DNA from: Hymenolepis diminuta
Lineage: Eukaryota; Platyhelminthes; Cestoda; Cyclophyllidea; Hymenolepididae
Assembly (NCBI GenBank): GCA_900708905.1
Contig: CAADRB010000047.1
Span: 472,225-536,224, forward strand
DNA length: 64,000 nt
Reading direction: 5' to 3'
A program made the translations under genes and the position numbers. Under the pieces are notes generated by a model, which had not been told where the DNA came from, ran no database searches, and saw only the letters and a list, made by a program, of their open reading frames with translations. Every line of letters starts with the position of its first letter. The first letter of the stretch is position 1. Of the stretch, positions 1-10,400 are shown in pieces.

Positions 1-1944
1 ATAATCATCATTTTTTGTTGTTTATTATTGCACATGTAATATCTTGGTTCCGAAATTTTGTGCTATTGGTACAAAATTGTAAACTTCATTCTCAGTGTTA
101 CCCATTCATTGTTAATTATTGTACACGTTTAACTGAAATTCAAAATTAAATTGCTCTCTGTACGACTCTTATCTCTTATCAATTGCTTCGATCATATATA
201 TATCGTATTTGTCAGTACACAACGGGGAGATTAAATATCCCTGCTGGCAAGGTGGAGAAAGTTCCACTTTATTTATTGCCTGTTTTTCTTTCCACCAGGT
301 TATCTAAGTTTGTTTTGGGAATTTTAATTGCCTCCCTTCTGGTATTTGTAAATACCTCATGCTTAGTTTTTCTTTCTAGAAAATACTGAGAATCTTTGAT
401 TTATTGAGTGTTGATGATTAGAGGTCGGTGGAACAAAATTTATCTTAAGTCATGTGGCCATTTCATTGTTGCAAATCGTCATTTATCCATTGGGGCGGCT
501 GTCACTGATAGTAGAAGTAACTACGTTGATCAAATCGTCTGCTATGAAGTTTTATGATTAGGTTAGGGAGGTTTTAGACGCTTTAAATTCATAGCGTCTA
601 TCTTTGTTAACCATTAACTCTACCTTATAGCCTGTAACTTCAATACTATAGTCGTATTAACAGTTGTTGATCAAACCGTTGATCCATGTATTATCTTCAC
701 GGGTTTCGACATGCCGCATCTGTTACCCCATGCCTTAAGGGACTAATGTCGATTTAAATCCTTTTCTATTGTGAGATTCTGTGTCAGTCAGGTGATGTTT
801 CACGTCCTCAATATTCTATTAATGGCCAATTCTATGACTGGTTTATTTGCTGCATTTCTATTTCGTTGGAATATCCCAGACAATCTATTTATAATAGAAT
901 CTTCCATGTTACGCCACAAATTATTTCAATTTCTGTAACTGTCCTATAAAACAAAAGGGAAACGTTATTGCCTATACTAACGCCATGACTGTTGCCATTC
1001 TCCCCACCAAACTGTATCATTAGTATGTCATTCAGTAGATTTACTGAATTTAACCTTGTCTTTTGCATATAACATCTAGATTCCTTTAACTCCGAAATTT
1101 CACAAATACCTAGACCAAAACACATTTTTTCTCTTTGGTATGTAATAAACTAATTCATTTACTTTTGATTATACATGCAGCGGGCAAATTTAATTTGCAC
1201 CTGTGTTGGGGATGAAGTACACTCTGTATTCCATCTAATTCGTCAGCTTCGTTCCCACAGCACATAAGCCAATGATTTTCGTCCTAGTTTGTGCCAGAGA
1301 CGTTGGGAACTACATTCCACCAAAATTAAGATCACTTCAATCTAGTTGCCATTAGCAATGACCAAAGCACCTCATGCGTTAAATAGATTTCGGCGGAATT
1401 TTAGCGTTCTCAATTATTTCATAAAGAATAGAAGGAATCTTATTGTTTCAAACACGGTCATATGACTAAACCTTGCTCCTAATTAAATAAATTTTATTTA
1501 CAGTTTTCATTATTGTTTATGATTTCTCCTTTAAATGATGATGTCCTAGTGTCTCATAACATATTTGTGCTGAAGCCAAGTATTTCAAAAAGTGATGTAA
1601 CGGAGAGGGAAGGTTGAGTAGAAGTAGATATTAAATTGTACTCCATTTGAATTCAAGATGCATTGAGCTGTCTCTTCTCATAAGAGATAAAGTTTACCGG
1701 ATAATGCCTTAATGTTCATTTCACCTCGAATCTTATAACCAGGAGCAAATAGGTGGGGCTAGCAAAGATCCGTGATTTAAAAGGTTAAACGGTAGGACAC
1801 ATCTCAGGCTATACCTCGTTATCTCCAACCTGATTGGATTATACTTATATCTAACCTTAGGAACAAGATTTTATCATTTACTTAGGCAACATATGATTAA
1901 ACACTCCTATTCACAAAACCTACGTTATAAAATTTTTCTCTTAG
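1..1944. other. Non-coding stretch left of the HERPUD-like last exon, probably its last intron
   Basis: AT-rich sequence with only short open frames and no recognisable protein similarity. Because an exon with a good 3' splice site begins at 1945, most or all of this is probably the final intron of that gene. I saw no convincing upstream exon; the 68-residue frame at 183-389 is hydrophobic but has no splice support or family resemblance. Confidence 0.5.
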
Positions 1945-2160
1945 ACAACCGCACCTGCCGCTGCAACTGAAGGTGGCGACGAGGCTCAACCTTCAACTTC
2001 CACGGAAAACCCTCAACAAGAACAACAAGTGCAGCAAGAACCTCCAACTCGTGTTCGACAGATTGTTCAAGCTCTGAGAGGAGCCGGCGAGACGTCCTAT
2101 CGTCTGGTCTACGCCATTTTCGCTTCTCTGGTGCCCGAACTACCCGCACGTATTGATTAG
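1945..2160 (+). CDS. HERPUD1: Last exon of a HERPUD-like ER stress/ERAD protein (partial gene)
   Basis: HERPUD proteins are ubiquitin-like-domain membrane proteins of the endoplasmic reticulum that support ER-associated degradation through the HRD1 ligase. Here only the C-terminal 71 codons lie in the window. They follow a pyrimidine-rich acceptor ending at 1944, read in phase 0 and stop with TAG at 2158-2160. The tail is acidic, Gln/Pro/Ser-rich and then ends in a short hydrophobic segment with the string FASLVPELPARID, which resembles the extreme C-terminus of vertebrate HERPUD1 (an FFASLLPEGPP-type end). The ubiquitin-like domain and membrane segment would be upstream, outside the window. 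The assignment rests on this short tail alone and is moderate. The gene converges with UVSSA. Confidence 0.6.
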   Translation, partial: TTAPAAATEGGDEAQPSTSTENPQQEQQVQQEPPTRVRQIVQALRGAGETSYRLVYAIFASLVPELPARID

Positions 2161-2433
2161 GCGCGCCGCCTAAGTACTTTGCTACCGCCTACCTCACGAT
2201 CTTTCATCCCTCTTTCTCACCCCAACCCCACGTTTGTAGATAACCTTACCACACACGAATACAACTCGAATTCTCTCATTTTCTCCCCACGTAATTATCA
2301 TGAGAACTCCTTTTCCGTTCCCCTTGTTAGTTTTATTTGTGTGGGTCATTTATGAAAAAAAATACATATTAGTTCTGAATGTACCTTAATTTATAAAAAA
2401 TTCTTCGTCTTATTGTTGGAGTAGTTTTGGCTT

Positions 2434-2439
2434 AATAAA
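2434..2439 (+). terminator. Polyadenylation signal of the HERPUD-like gene
   Basis: Canonical AATAAA, 274 bases after the stop codon, in an AT-rich 3' region. It is the first canonical signal downstream of the stop. Confidence 0.5.
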
Positions 2440-2574
2440 AAGGAAACTAAGTGTTATAAAAATGGAACGTAACCGAACATCTAGTGGGGAAGTTCAACAC
2501 TGGGGCCGTTGGCTGCCTAAAGAGATATATTCATCTTCGGGTCCCTTGATAAATCAGGAAATCGCGGCCATTGT

Positions 2575-2690
2575 GGTCGCTTCTTCTCATCTTTGTACTT
2601 TTAATGCTTCTTGGTCCCTATTTGTATCTTCCATGTATCTAGACTTTATGCCTTATCTATAAGATGCCTCTTAATAAAGGTCTATTTGGA
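2575..2690 (+). repeat. Dispersed repeat, copy 1 (second copy at 18567-18690)
   Basis: A pyrimidine-rich block beginning near GTGGTCGCT and continuing through TTTGTACT and ATGCTTCTT to an AATAAA-like end. The same order of blocks recurs at 18567-18690 inside a PCMTD intron. A short part of the end (CTCTTAATAAAGGTCT) also recurs near 4976. It may be an LTR or SINE end; I cannot set its borders. Confidence 0.45.
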
Positions 2691-2913
2691 TCATGCTTTC
2701 TACACCATTAGCTGGGACCTTAATTATTATTCCGTGAACTATCAATAAAACCTTCACCCTCGGCTACTTGTGGAACTGGTTTTCGATAGAAAATAGACAC
2801 GTGTTAGTTCCCAACATATTTGTGCATTTATTACATAAGAAAGAAATATACAAAAGAAAACAAATAACAGAAGATAAAAAGAGTAGGCTGGTGTGCGTTG
2901 GTCACTTTTTAAA

Positions 2914-2919
2914 TTTATT
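2914..2919 (-). terminator. Polyadenylation signal of UVSSA
   Basis: AATAAA on the minus strand about 55 bases past the UVSSA stop codon, which would give a short 3' UTR. The convergent HERPUD-like signal is about 475 bases away. Confidence 0.55.
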
Positions 2920-2971
2920 CTTTCCTCGCCTAAAGAGTTTTAAAGGGTGAAAGGGAACAAATTTGAGGCAC

Positions 2972-5900
2972 TTACGAATTAAGGAGACGTCTTTTAAACC
3001 GCTCGATTTCTGATTTGGGAGCCTCAGAAACATCGACCAGGTTAGGATACCTGCGACGACATCTTGCGGCTTCTTTCTGTTTCACTATTTCGGCAACTAG
3101 AGACAGAAAAAGAATTCAGTGGGTACTGACTATCCATGATTAAAGGATAAAGAGAAAAGTGCATAAAATTGGAATGTTTATTTAAGCAAAGCGCATCCTT
3201 AATAGGCCAAAATTTAGTCAAAGTTCGTAATAGAGATATGAAGATCTGAGTCAACTTCGTATTTGAGGCTTTCTCAGACCGAGATACTTGAGCATTGGTT
3301 AAGGCTTGGATCGAAATCATTTGGTTCTAGGTCGCCATTGCAGTGACCCCGCTTGTTCCTCTTATCTCAATTCTTAAATCAATGTTTCATCTAGCCTTTA
3401 ACTTGTTCCCTCAATTGGCTTGCCTATTTGTGATTTCGTTTTGTGTTTAATTAGTGGAAACTGACAACTGCAGCTTTGTTTAATTGGCTAATTACAGCAC
3501 GAAGAAAACCAATTACACAAAACGAAATTGGAATAGGGTTTAACTCGAAAAGCTAATTAAGATGAAAGTGAAAGAATAAAAGAAGCATTGGAATAAGAAT
3601 AACATTAGATAACTAAGCGGAATAAGTGAGGTCACTACACCATCCAGTTTTCAATGATAAAAGGGCACATTCTGGTACCATACATTTTTAATTTATTGTA
3701 ATCTCATAGAACAGTTTCAATGGGTTTGATAGGCGTAAAACTGCACTTATATCAAGAAAAGTACACTTCAAAGCCCATATCTTCTTTAAATGCCGAGATA
3801 GAACTTGATAGATTTAATATTGGCGTAAATTAAATAATCTAAACAGTTTCCAGATGTAACTACATATACTTCTATGGCAAATAACTTCACGAGGTAGCGA
3901 AGCCAGCTGCTAAACGCCACTCCATCCATATGTAAAAAGAAGAGTAAGTTCGCAGACTAACTATATTCTTAGCTTGTATTTACCACATATCTCTGCAGAG
4001 GTTTATAAATAAAAAACGTGTATTTAATTCCACTCTGTATGCCCATTATTTTAAGAGCTACGGAATGCCACATTTTCCTCCTACAAGTCTTCAATATCGT
4101 ATACGAAAAGCTTCACACTGAATTCCAATTAAAAAACATTAATTACTGCAGTAAAAGAAAACTGAGCCAGAGGAAAAAAATCTATTTTCACAAGAGCGAA
4201 GTCCGAACATCTAATTTCCAAAAATTCGATTATGAATGCTATTTGCCACCTTGTCCAGTTCATACTGACGATACAAGATTTGAATAATTACCTCGATTTG
4301 CTAATTTCATCAGCTGTTTACGTGAAGTGGCTTCTACGTGTGCAAGGAATGTGGAATTTGCAAAACCGTGTGATTGTGCAAACGTATCGATCCCAATCAG
4401 CTGATGCAAGAGAGAAAGGCGTTAGCGCGCGACCTGCAATAACTTGCAGGCTAACCAATCAGAAAAGCGCAAGTAAGCCACTACGCATATCCAACTGCTA
4501 TCACTAACCTGACGGGGGCTTGAATTTCTTGGACGGAGTCCTAGGGAGATCATCAATTGTTTTGTCGGCGCTTGAACATTCTTCGCTATCTTGTTCGGCT
4601 GAAATAAAGCGAAGTTTTCAATCAAGAAAGCATAATTTTCAGGAATGGTGAAATCATTGAGACAAAAATGAAAGTGTAGTTAGATCGAAATCATGAATCC
4701 ACCATATTTTACTTCGTTGGCATACTGCAGAAGGGCCAATAGTAGCACCCTTTTAACTACGTTTAATTGTTATCTTAATTAGTTCTTCGTATAATTAGTT
4801 TATCAACATGTAAGCTGTTTATCGGCTTCCCCACGTAAACATCCGCGTCTTATCCTAATGTAAGTTTTCTGCTGCCTTTGTGTCTCCTATCTTGACGCCG
4901 CAGAATTTAGAAAGTTGGGCAAGGAAATACTTAGTTTCCTCTCTCCTATGCTGATGATTTTGTAGCTAGTGCGTCTCTTAATAAAGGTCTCCGTTGATTA
5001 GTTACCGGATGAAAAATAACTTATTCGAGTACTGAATTTCAGGAAGGAGTCCATACATACATAAACTGAACTTAAAAATTGTATGCAAAGATGAACTGTT
5101 AGTGTAAAGGAGAAAATGAACGTACGAAGATTAAATATTGTTCCCTTGACGCCATCAAAGTTTAACTTAATTTTTTTCTTTCCTTCTCTATTAAAAATAA
5201 CGCTTTCTTACTAAATTGTCTACTTGAACTAATTAGTAATCTTGCATGCTTTGATTTGTGCGAATTAATATATAAAGTGTCGGATTCTTTAAAGTGGTCT
5301 ATCTTTCTTTTCATTTACTGCTATTTTATGCATATCTGGGACCTGTTAGCTGAAGTTACATTATTTAACAAATAAAAGTTGGACGATATCGTACCACAAC
5401 CCAAAAATGACAAGTGAAAATTTGCACATATGCATGACAGATCGTCCCTGCAAAACATAACCTCGACAGAAATCAACGAAATCTTATTACTAATATTATT
5501 ACGGTGGTAATCTTTAAAAAATGACAAAACCCATCAACCATTCCCACTTGACAATCAAATCACTAATCATCACTACTTAATTACCAAAAGTAAAATCCTA
5601 AGCCCCCTAGTTTGTTCTGTTTTATTCAGTCAACTGGATCTCGACCTTTTGATCCCTATTTTAGCAAAAGTGATATTCCTTTCGAATTTCTCTTAAAGAC
5701 AGAGGGAGAGAGAGAGAGAGAAGAGTTAACTTACCAGATGTTTTAGCATCCTCAACAACAGGCATGGGATCCGTTTTAGATATCGACGGAAGGAAAGAAA
5801 TAGCTTCTTCTTCAAGGTTGAACTCAGGTGCCTCAAATTCAGACGTATCGATTGGTTTCCAGAATCTGTGGAGAGATTCATTCGCTTTCCATATTACGGG

Positions 5901-8900
5901 CTTGGGATCTTCCGAGGGCAAGATTATGGATTCTTCGGGGGTTTCACGCCGCCGCTTCATCGTATATTGTCTAGAAATCAAACAGACGTGTAGTAGAAAA
6001 GGCAAGTTTGAAAAAAATCACCAATCCAATATGAAAACATTAAACTCGTAATACCAAAAAATAAGCGTCAATGAAAGAAGCAGGAAATTTCTAAAAAATT
6101 CAGCAAAAAAATTTTTCAAACAGATTATGTAGTAGGAAACAATGTCACGTTTGGCTTAGTTTAACCGTTTGCAAAATTTACAAGGCGATGAAACTCGCCG
6201 TAAACGTTATTGAAATTGTAAATTCTTTTTTTAGCCTGCAAAGTTGAGGCGAAAAAGTCTGAATTCGCCAACGTTACCCATATTCTTATTGTACAACTTT
6301 TACGAGAAACCGCATTGAGAAAAAATGCTTCCCATGAAGCAAATCCCCCCTCCCCCTCAAAAAAACATAGGCTAAGGTATTGGAAGCAAAAATTGAATAA
6401 GCAAGAAGGATTCTTTGGCGACTTTTAACTTATACGAACGGAAAAAATCAATATTAATGCTTATAACTATCTACCTCCATTCAAAGAGGTAAAATATCTG
6501 TATTATTCTCAACCTCTTATTCTTTAAAGCCGTCGATTAAGACTCGTATACCTGCCTGTTTCTAAATGTAGGAAGATATAAGTTAATCAAGATGGCATAA
6601 TAAACCACTCAATATCCGAATATCCTGGACGTAATCTCACTAAGTGACCTGAAAGTCAAATAATGGAATTGGAGTAGCAGGAAATTTTACAATGAATATG
6701 TACAACTCTATGCTCGGAAAACTCAAATAAGGTAAAACGATCGATGCATTGATATTATCAGTTTCTTCTCCACCTCTTACTGAATTATGCCTTACCAGAC
6801 TAATTTCTCGGTTCCCCATTGATAAAAATTGTAAGCTTTTTGCTTTTCTATGGTCAATAATAACGAAATGATACTAGATCCATTAGTTAAATAAGCACAA
6901 TCCTGACTCAAGATCATGGAAACAGCAGAGAAAAAGCCCCAAATTGTACCCGTCTCTCTCCACAAATAACTTAACTACTTTTAAATTTTGATGCAAAGTT
7001 TAAAATATTATTACAGCCATGTACATATACATATCCTCATACATTGTTAAACCAGGTCAACTTGATAAAGTACAGATGGGAGACTTACTTAGAAACGCCA
7101 GAAGCCTCTGTATAAGCATTCCCAAGTTGAACAGTTGCTGAAGGTTTAAGATATTTCGAGTTGGAGGAGGTAGGATGTCCCTCCATTTCCCAGGGCAACT
7201 TGTCCGTCAGAAGAACCATAGGTTTGGAGAGAAGTCTGTTACCTTCATCATCTGGCAACTCACTAGAATCAGGATTAGAAGTGGAAGGAAAATTTTCAGC
7301 AGAAAGTGGAGGCACTTCAACAAAGTCATCTTCTTCGTTCGAATCTACAGACGATGAATCTAATTTCTTGTCTTCTTCCATAAAGCGGATGGCTGAGAAC
7401 TGACTCAAAGCTCGGTTAAGCCGGTTCTGAATGGACTCAACTTCTGACCTATTATCAGCTAATATTGAGGATAGCTCGCGGTTGGACTCAAAGATTCTGG
7501 CCAACTGAAAGAGAAGGGAACCACATTTAGGTGATTCCTGGAATATTAGAGACTAGAGTTAGGAGCCAATTTTATCGCTCTTAAATGTCCAAATCATAAC
7601 CATCTTCCCTTCTAGATATTGTTAGATTTCAATTTTAAGGAGTGAACTAATAACATCCGCAATTAAGTACAAACAGGGCTCTAAAAACCTTCAATTATCT
7701 CAGATTGAGAAAGCATAAGTTGAAAAGAAAACAGAAATCCAGACCAAAGAGTCTGCTGAGAAGTATTATTTAACACTAAAAATCGATTTCTAACCACTGA
7801 TACTCTATTACTGAGTCCTATAGCCCGACCGATGGGTTCTTTACTTCAGAGTAACTAATTGCCCTAATAATCAATAATAACAATGTGTTTTATCAAATTC
7901 TGACACTGGGATCTACGTGAACATATTATCTAACTTTTCCATTTCAACTCATTTATTTAATGGTAGAGATCGTAGAACTGTATCAATCTTGTGGTGACTT
8001 CATCTCCTATCTACGTTAAACAATTATCATCATTTATAGATTTTTGCACAATTTCCTATCGTCTTTTGAATACATCTCATCACTTAAATTTTCTTTCGAT
8101 TATTTCCCACTATCAAACACCTGCTTATTGAGCTTTACTCACCATATTAACTCTATTTCCTGCTTAGAGGGTATAAAACTAACCCCTCTTCTGTCCTCCC
8201 CCACTACAGTTATGGAGGAGTCTTTCCGCTCCTCATTATGTGGTACTGGAGCACTTGAGACTGGTTCTCTCCATCTCATATGGATCTCACATTAACCCAG
8301 AACCTTCTCTTGATATATTCTAGGAGATCTATCCATACTCAAGCTTAAAGTGGTTGAAACTATGATTCTCCAACCATTTTACATAAATTATAAAGCTTAA
8401 ATGCAGATTTCCTATGAAACATATTATTGTGCATGAAGTAAACGCAGAACACGAAGTGTTATAAGTCCCTAGTGAATAAATGCACAAAATAGAGTTTAAA
8501 AATCAAATGCACTAATAGTTGGAAATGAGTTCTCTTAAAACGACTTTAAACTGTTAGGTATACAAAGAACTAACCTCTAGAAACTTGTCAAGAATAGGTC
8601 GATGTTGATCTTTAGCCACATTCAAATATTCCCTTCCAGTCTCCTTCAGCAGCCGATTGTCTTCATTTAAAGTAACTCGAATCTCAGGAATAAGAATTTC
8701 ACCATCTTCCCCAGAACTGACAAAATTCATTGAGAGAGAAATATTCACCTCGCCCGAATCGTGCATTCCATGTTCTCGAAAATCACTCGGACTGAAAGAC
8801 AAGGAGGGCTCTTCAGATTCCATCTCAAATATATCCGGAACAAGGAGTTTCAAAACACCTTCAAGGGATTTCAAATTATCTTCAATTGCATCTCGGTTTT

Positions 8901-9748
8901 CTGCACAAGAATGTGAATAAATTTAGAACACACGATCTACTTAAATTAAATAAGTAAAATACAACAATATACCTCGGAATGTATCCCTTGCTTCTGTTAC
9001 AGTTCGTCGAATTATGGCATCAGCTGCTAAGGCATTTCGTCTCCTTTGAGCTTCCTCTTGCTCCAACTGCTCAAGCAAACGAGCTGCAGATTTTAAACGA
9101 CCAGTCCCCTCCCCCTGCTTTAAAGGAGTCCTTAGATAGCGCAGTACAGACGTTAGCTGACCTCTTGCTTGAGGATTAAGACTCTTCAAAAAGATTGCAT
9201 CACGTTCCCAGCAAAGAAGTAACTCCACCATTTCCCGTTGAAGTTCATTTGCAGCTTGTTCTGGCGGCGGTAAAGGTTTATCAGAATTTGCAGTAGGAAC
9301 GCAGAAGGGAAATATATCCTATACAAAAGAATTGAGATCATAACCCAATTCAGTATATATTTCAGCACCTGCAATTCCAATAAAACTGCTTCTCGAACCA
9401 CCAAGGAGAGTTTCGATTGAGATGACAAATGTTTGATAACCTTAACAACGCTCAATCGAATTTGTGCGTGAGGACGTTTGATTTGTTGGAAAATAAGACG
9501 CAAAGCATCGTCACGACTAAGATTCGATTGCCTTATTATAGAAAATATTTAATTTGTAAAAAAATTATTAAAAATATTAACTAAAAACCAAAAAAATACT
9601 TCATTCGCTCTGCCAAATCATGGAGAAGTCCAGCATCAAGCTCACGGTTACCTCCAGTAGTTAAACGATCAATTAAATCGGGTAAATCTTGAGGTGGAAG
9701 AGAAGGTTTTCGTTTTTTCGGAACCTTCGGTTTCTTAAATAACTTCAT
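2972..9748 (-). CDS. UVSSA: UVSSA, UV-stimulated scaffold protein A (8 exons, 616 aa)
   Basis: Scaffold of transcription-coupled nucleotide excision repair: it is recruited by CSA to stalled RNA polymerase II and brings in TFIIH and USP7. Minus-strand exons are 9748-9600, 9531-9369, 9318-8973, 8900-8575, 7504-7089, 5970-5735, 4598-4509 and 3096-2972; all junctions have GT/AG and matching phase, total 1851 nt. Residues about 1-220 form the VHS-like domain (HAQIRLSVVKV, then PLPPP at 119-123). Residues 383-394 carry the acidic TFIIH-p62-binding string ending DDFVEVPP. The C-terminal DUF2043 part has HRFWKP at 501-506 and RRRYPNL at 589-595 near the basic end. Human UVSSA is 709 aa. Oddities: the DUF2043 Cys/His zinc finger is not visible, and the human Lys414 position is Leu395. 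The start is the first ATG after an acceptor-like AG 8 bases upstream. Confidence 0.93.
3097..4508 (-). other. Last intron of UVSSA (1.4 kb)
   Basis: Bounded by a GT donor at 4508 and an AG acceptor at 3097; the flanking exon phases (1 then 2 bases) join to one Val codon. The interior is AT-rich with no second exon visible. Two CCAAT-type boxes at about 4393 and 4454 may belong to a degenerate repeat. Confidence 0.6.
4599..5734 (-). other. UVSSA intron between exons 6 and 7
   Basis: This intron sits where the DUF2043 zinc finger would be encoded in other UVSSA genes. I looked on the minus strand for a Cys-Pro-x-His-Gly codon pattern and found none. A GA-type microsatellite lies at about 5707-5722, next to the donor. 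An AATAAAGGTCT motif near 4980 matches the repeat end at 2672. Confidence 0.5.
5971..7088 (-). other. UVSSA intron between exons 5 and 6
   Basis: About 1.1 kb of AT-rich sequence. The donor after 7089 fits the AAGTAAGT form, and the acceptor before 5970 is preceded by a T-rich tract. No exon, RNA gene or repeat is recognised inside. Confidence 0.5.
7505..8574 (-). other. UVSSA intron between exons 4 and 5
   Basis: About 1.1 kb of AT-rich sequence between a GAG|GTTAGT donor and a CTTTCAG acceptor. A short plus-strand frame at 8044-8295 looks like chance: it is hydrophobic, lacks splice context and matches nothing known to me. Confidence 0.5.
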
Positions 9749-9917
9749 GTTTTACTCTAAATGTAAAATTTGTGTGTTAGTTATGAAAATAGGAAAGTAT
9801 AAAGGGGTGACAGAGAAAACGCGGTAGTAGAAAAAATAATAAAATATATTTCACAATCAATCAGAATCAACTATTCGCCGACTTCTTCACCGAAGTCTGT
9901 TCCTAGAATTAACAAGG
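9749..9917 (-). promoter_or_regulatory. 169-bp SOSS-B to UVSSA intercistronic spacer with candidate trans-splice acceptor
   Basis: This is the whole distance between the SOSS-B stop and the UVSSA start, on one strand. There is no AATAAA on the minus strand. An acceptor-like string (TTTACATTTAG, AG at 9758-9757) lies 8 bases before the UVSSA ATG. Spliced-leader trans-splicing and polycistrons are established in flatworms; that this site is used is inference. Confidence 0.5.
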
Positions 9918-10400
9918 TTATTGATTTGAAACATTTTTTACAAATGCCTTTTCCCATTGATCGGTTTTAGCGCTGAAATCCATAGCATCGCTAAATACCA
10001 TGGTAAATTCTCCAGTCTTAACCACCTCTCCATTCCGACCGACATTAAGAGTAAGGGATCCGTTTCGAACAGATGTATTTCTAAAGAAATTATATTAATA
10101 GGATACAGATAGCTTACGCTCGGGAAACTTTCAGAAGATCACCAACTGAAATAAGGCGTGCCATTAAATTCCAAACAGACATATTTATACAACCGGTGTG
10201 ATCAGCCACTTTTACTGTCCGAACCATGCTGCCCTCCTTAGTTTGTATGATTTTATCTTAATATAAAAGAAAATTTATTATTAAATCATAAGAATGTAAA
10301 AAGTAGTATGCGTGCACCTACCAACGTCGATGACAATAACATTTGTATTTACAAACTTCATATTAGGTTTAAGGTCTTTGAGTAGATAATCTTTATCCAT
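9918..10400 (-). CDS. NABP: SOSS complex subunit B / NABP single-stranded DNA-binding protein (3 exons, 126 aa)
   Basis: OB-fold protein of the SOSS complex (with INTS3 and SOSS-C) that binds single-stranded DNA at double-strand breaks and links the Integrator complex to repair. Exons on the minus strand are 10400-10322, 10256-10118 and 10080-9918, 381 nt in all, with matching phases (1, then 2). The N-terminus (DYLLKDLKPNMK), KVADHTG at 42-48, SVW at 53-55 and TGEF further on follow human NABP2 without gaps, so residue numbers coincide. Trp55 is kept, but human Tyr74, Phe78, Cys81 and Tyr85 are Asn, Arg, Ser and Asn. It ends soon after the OB fold; vertebrate proteins continue to about 200 aa with a Pro/Gly/Ser tail. 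The gene lies directly upstream of UVSSA and points away from PCMTD. Confidence 0.93.

Noticed and set aside
5764..6051. 95-codon plus-strand frame opposite UVSSA exon 6
   Set aside because: It is the antisense shadow of the HRFWKP exon; the minus strand has the splice sites and the family match.
7161..7403. 80-codon plus-strand frame opposite UVSSA exon 5
   Set aside because: Ser-rich antisense shadow of the acidic UVSSA exon.
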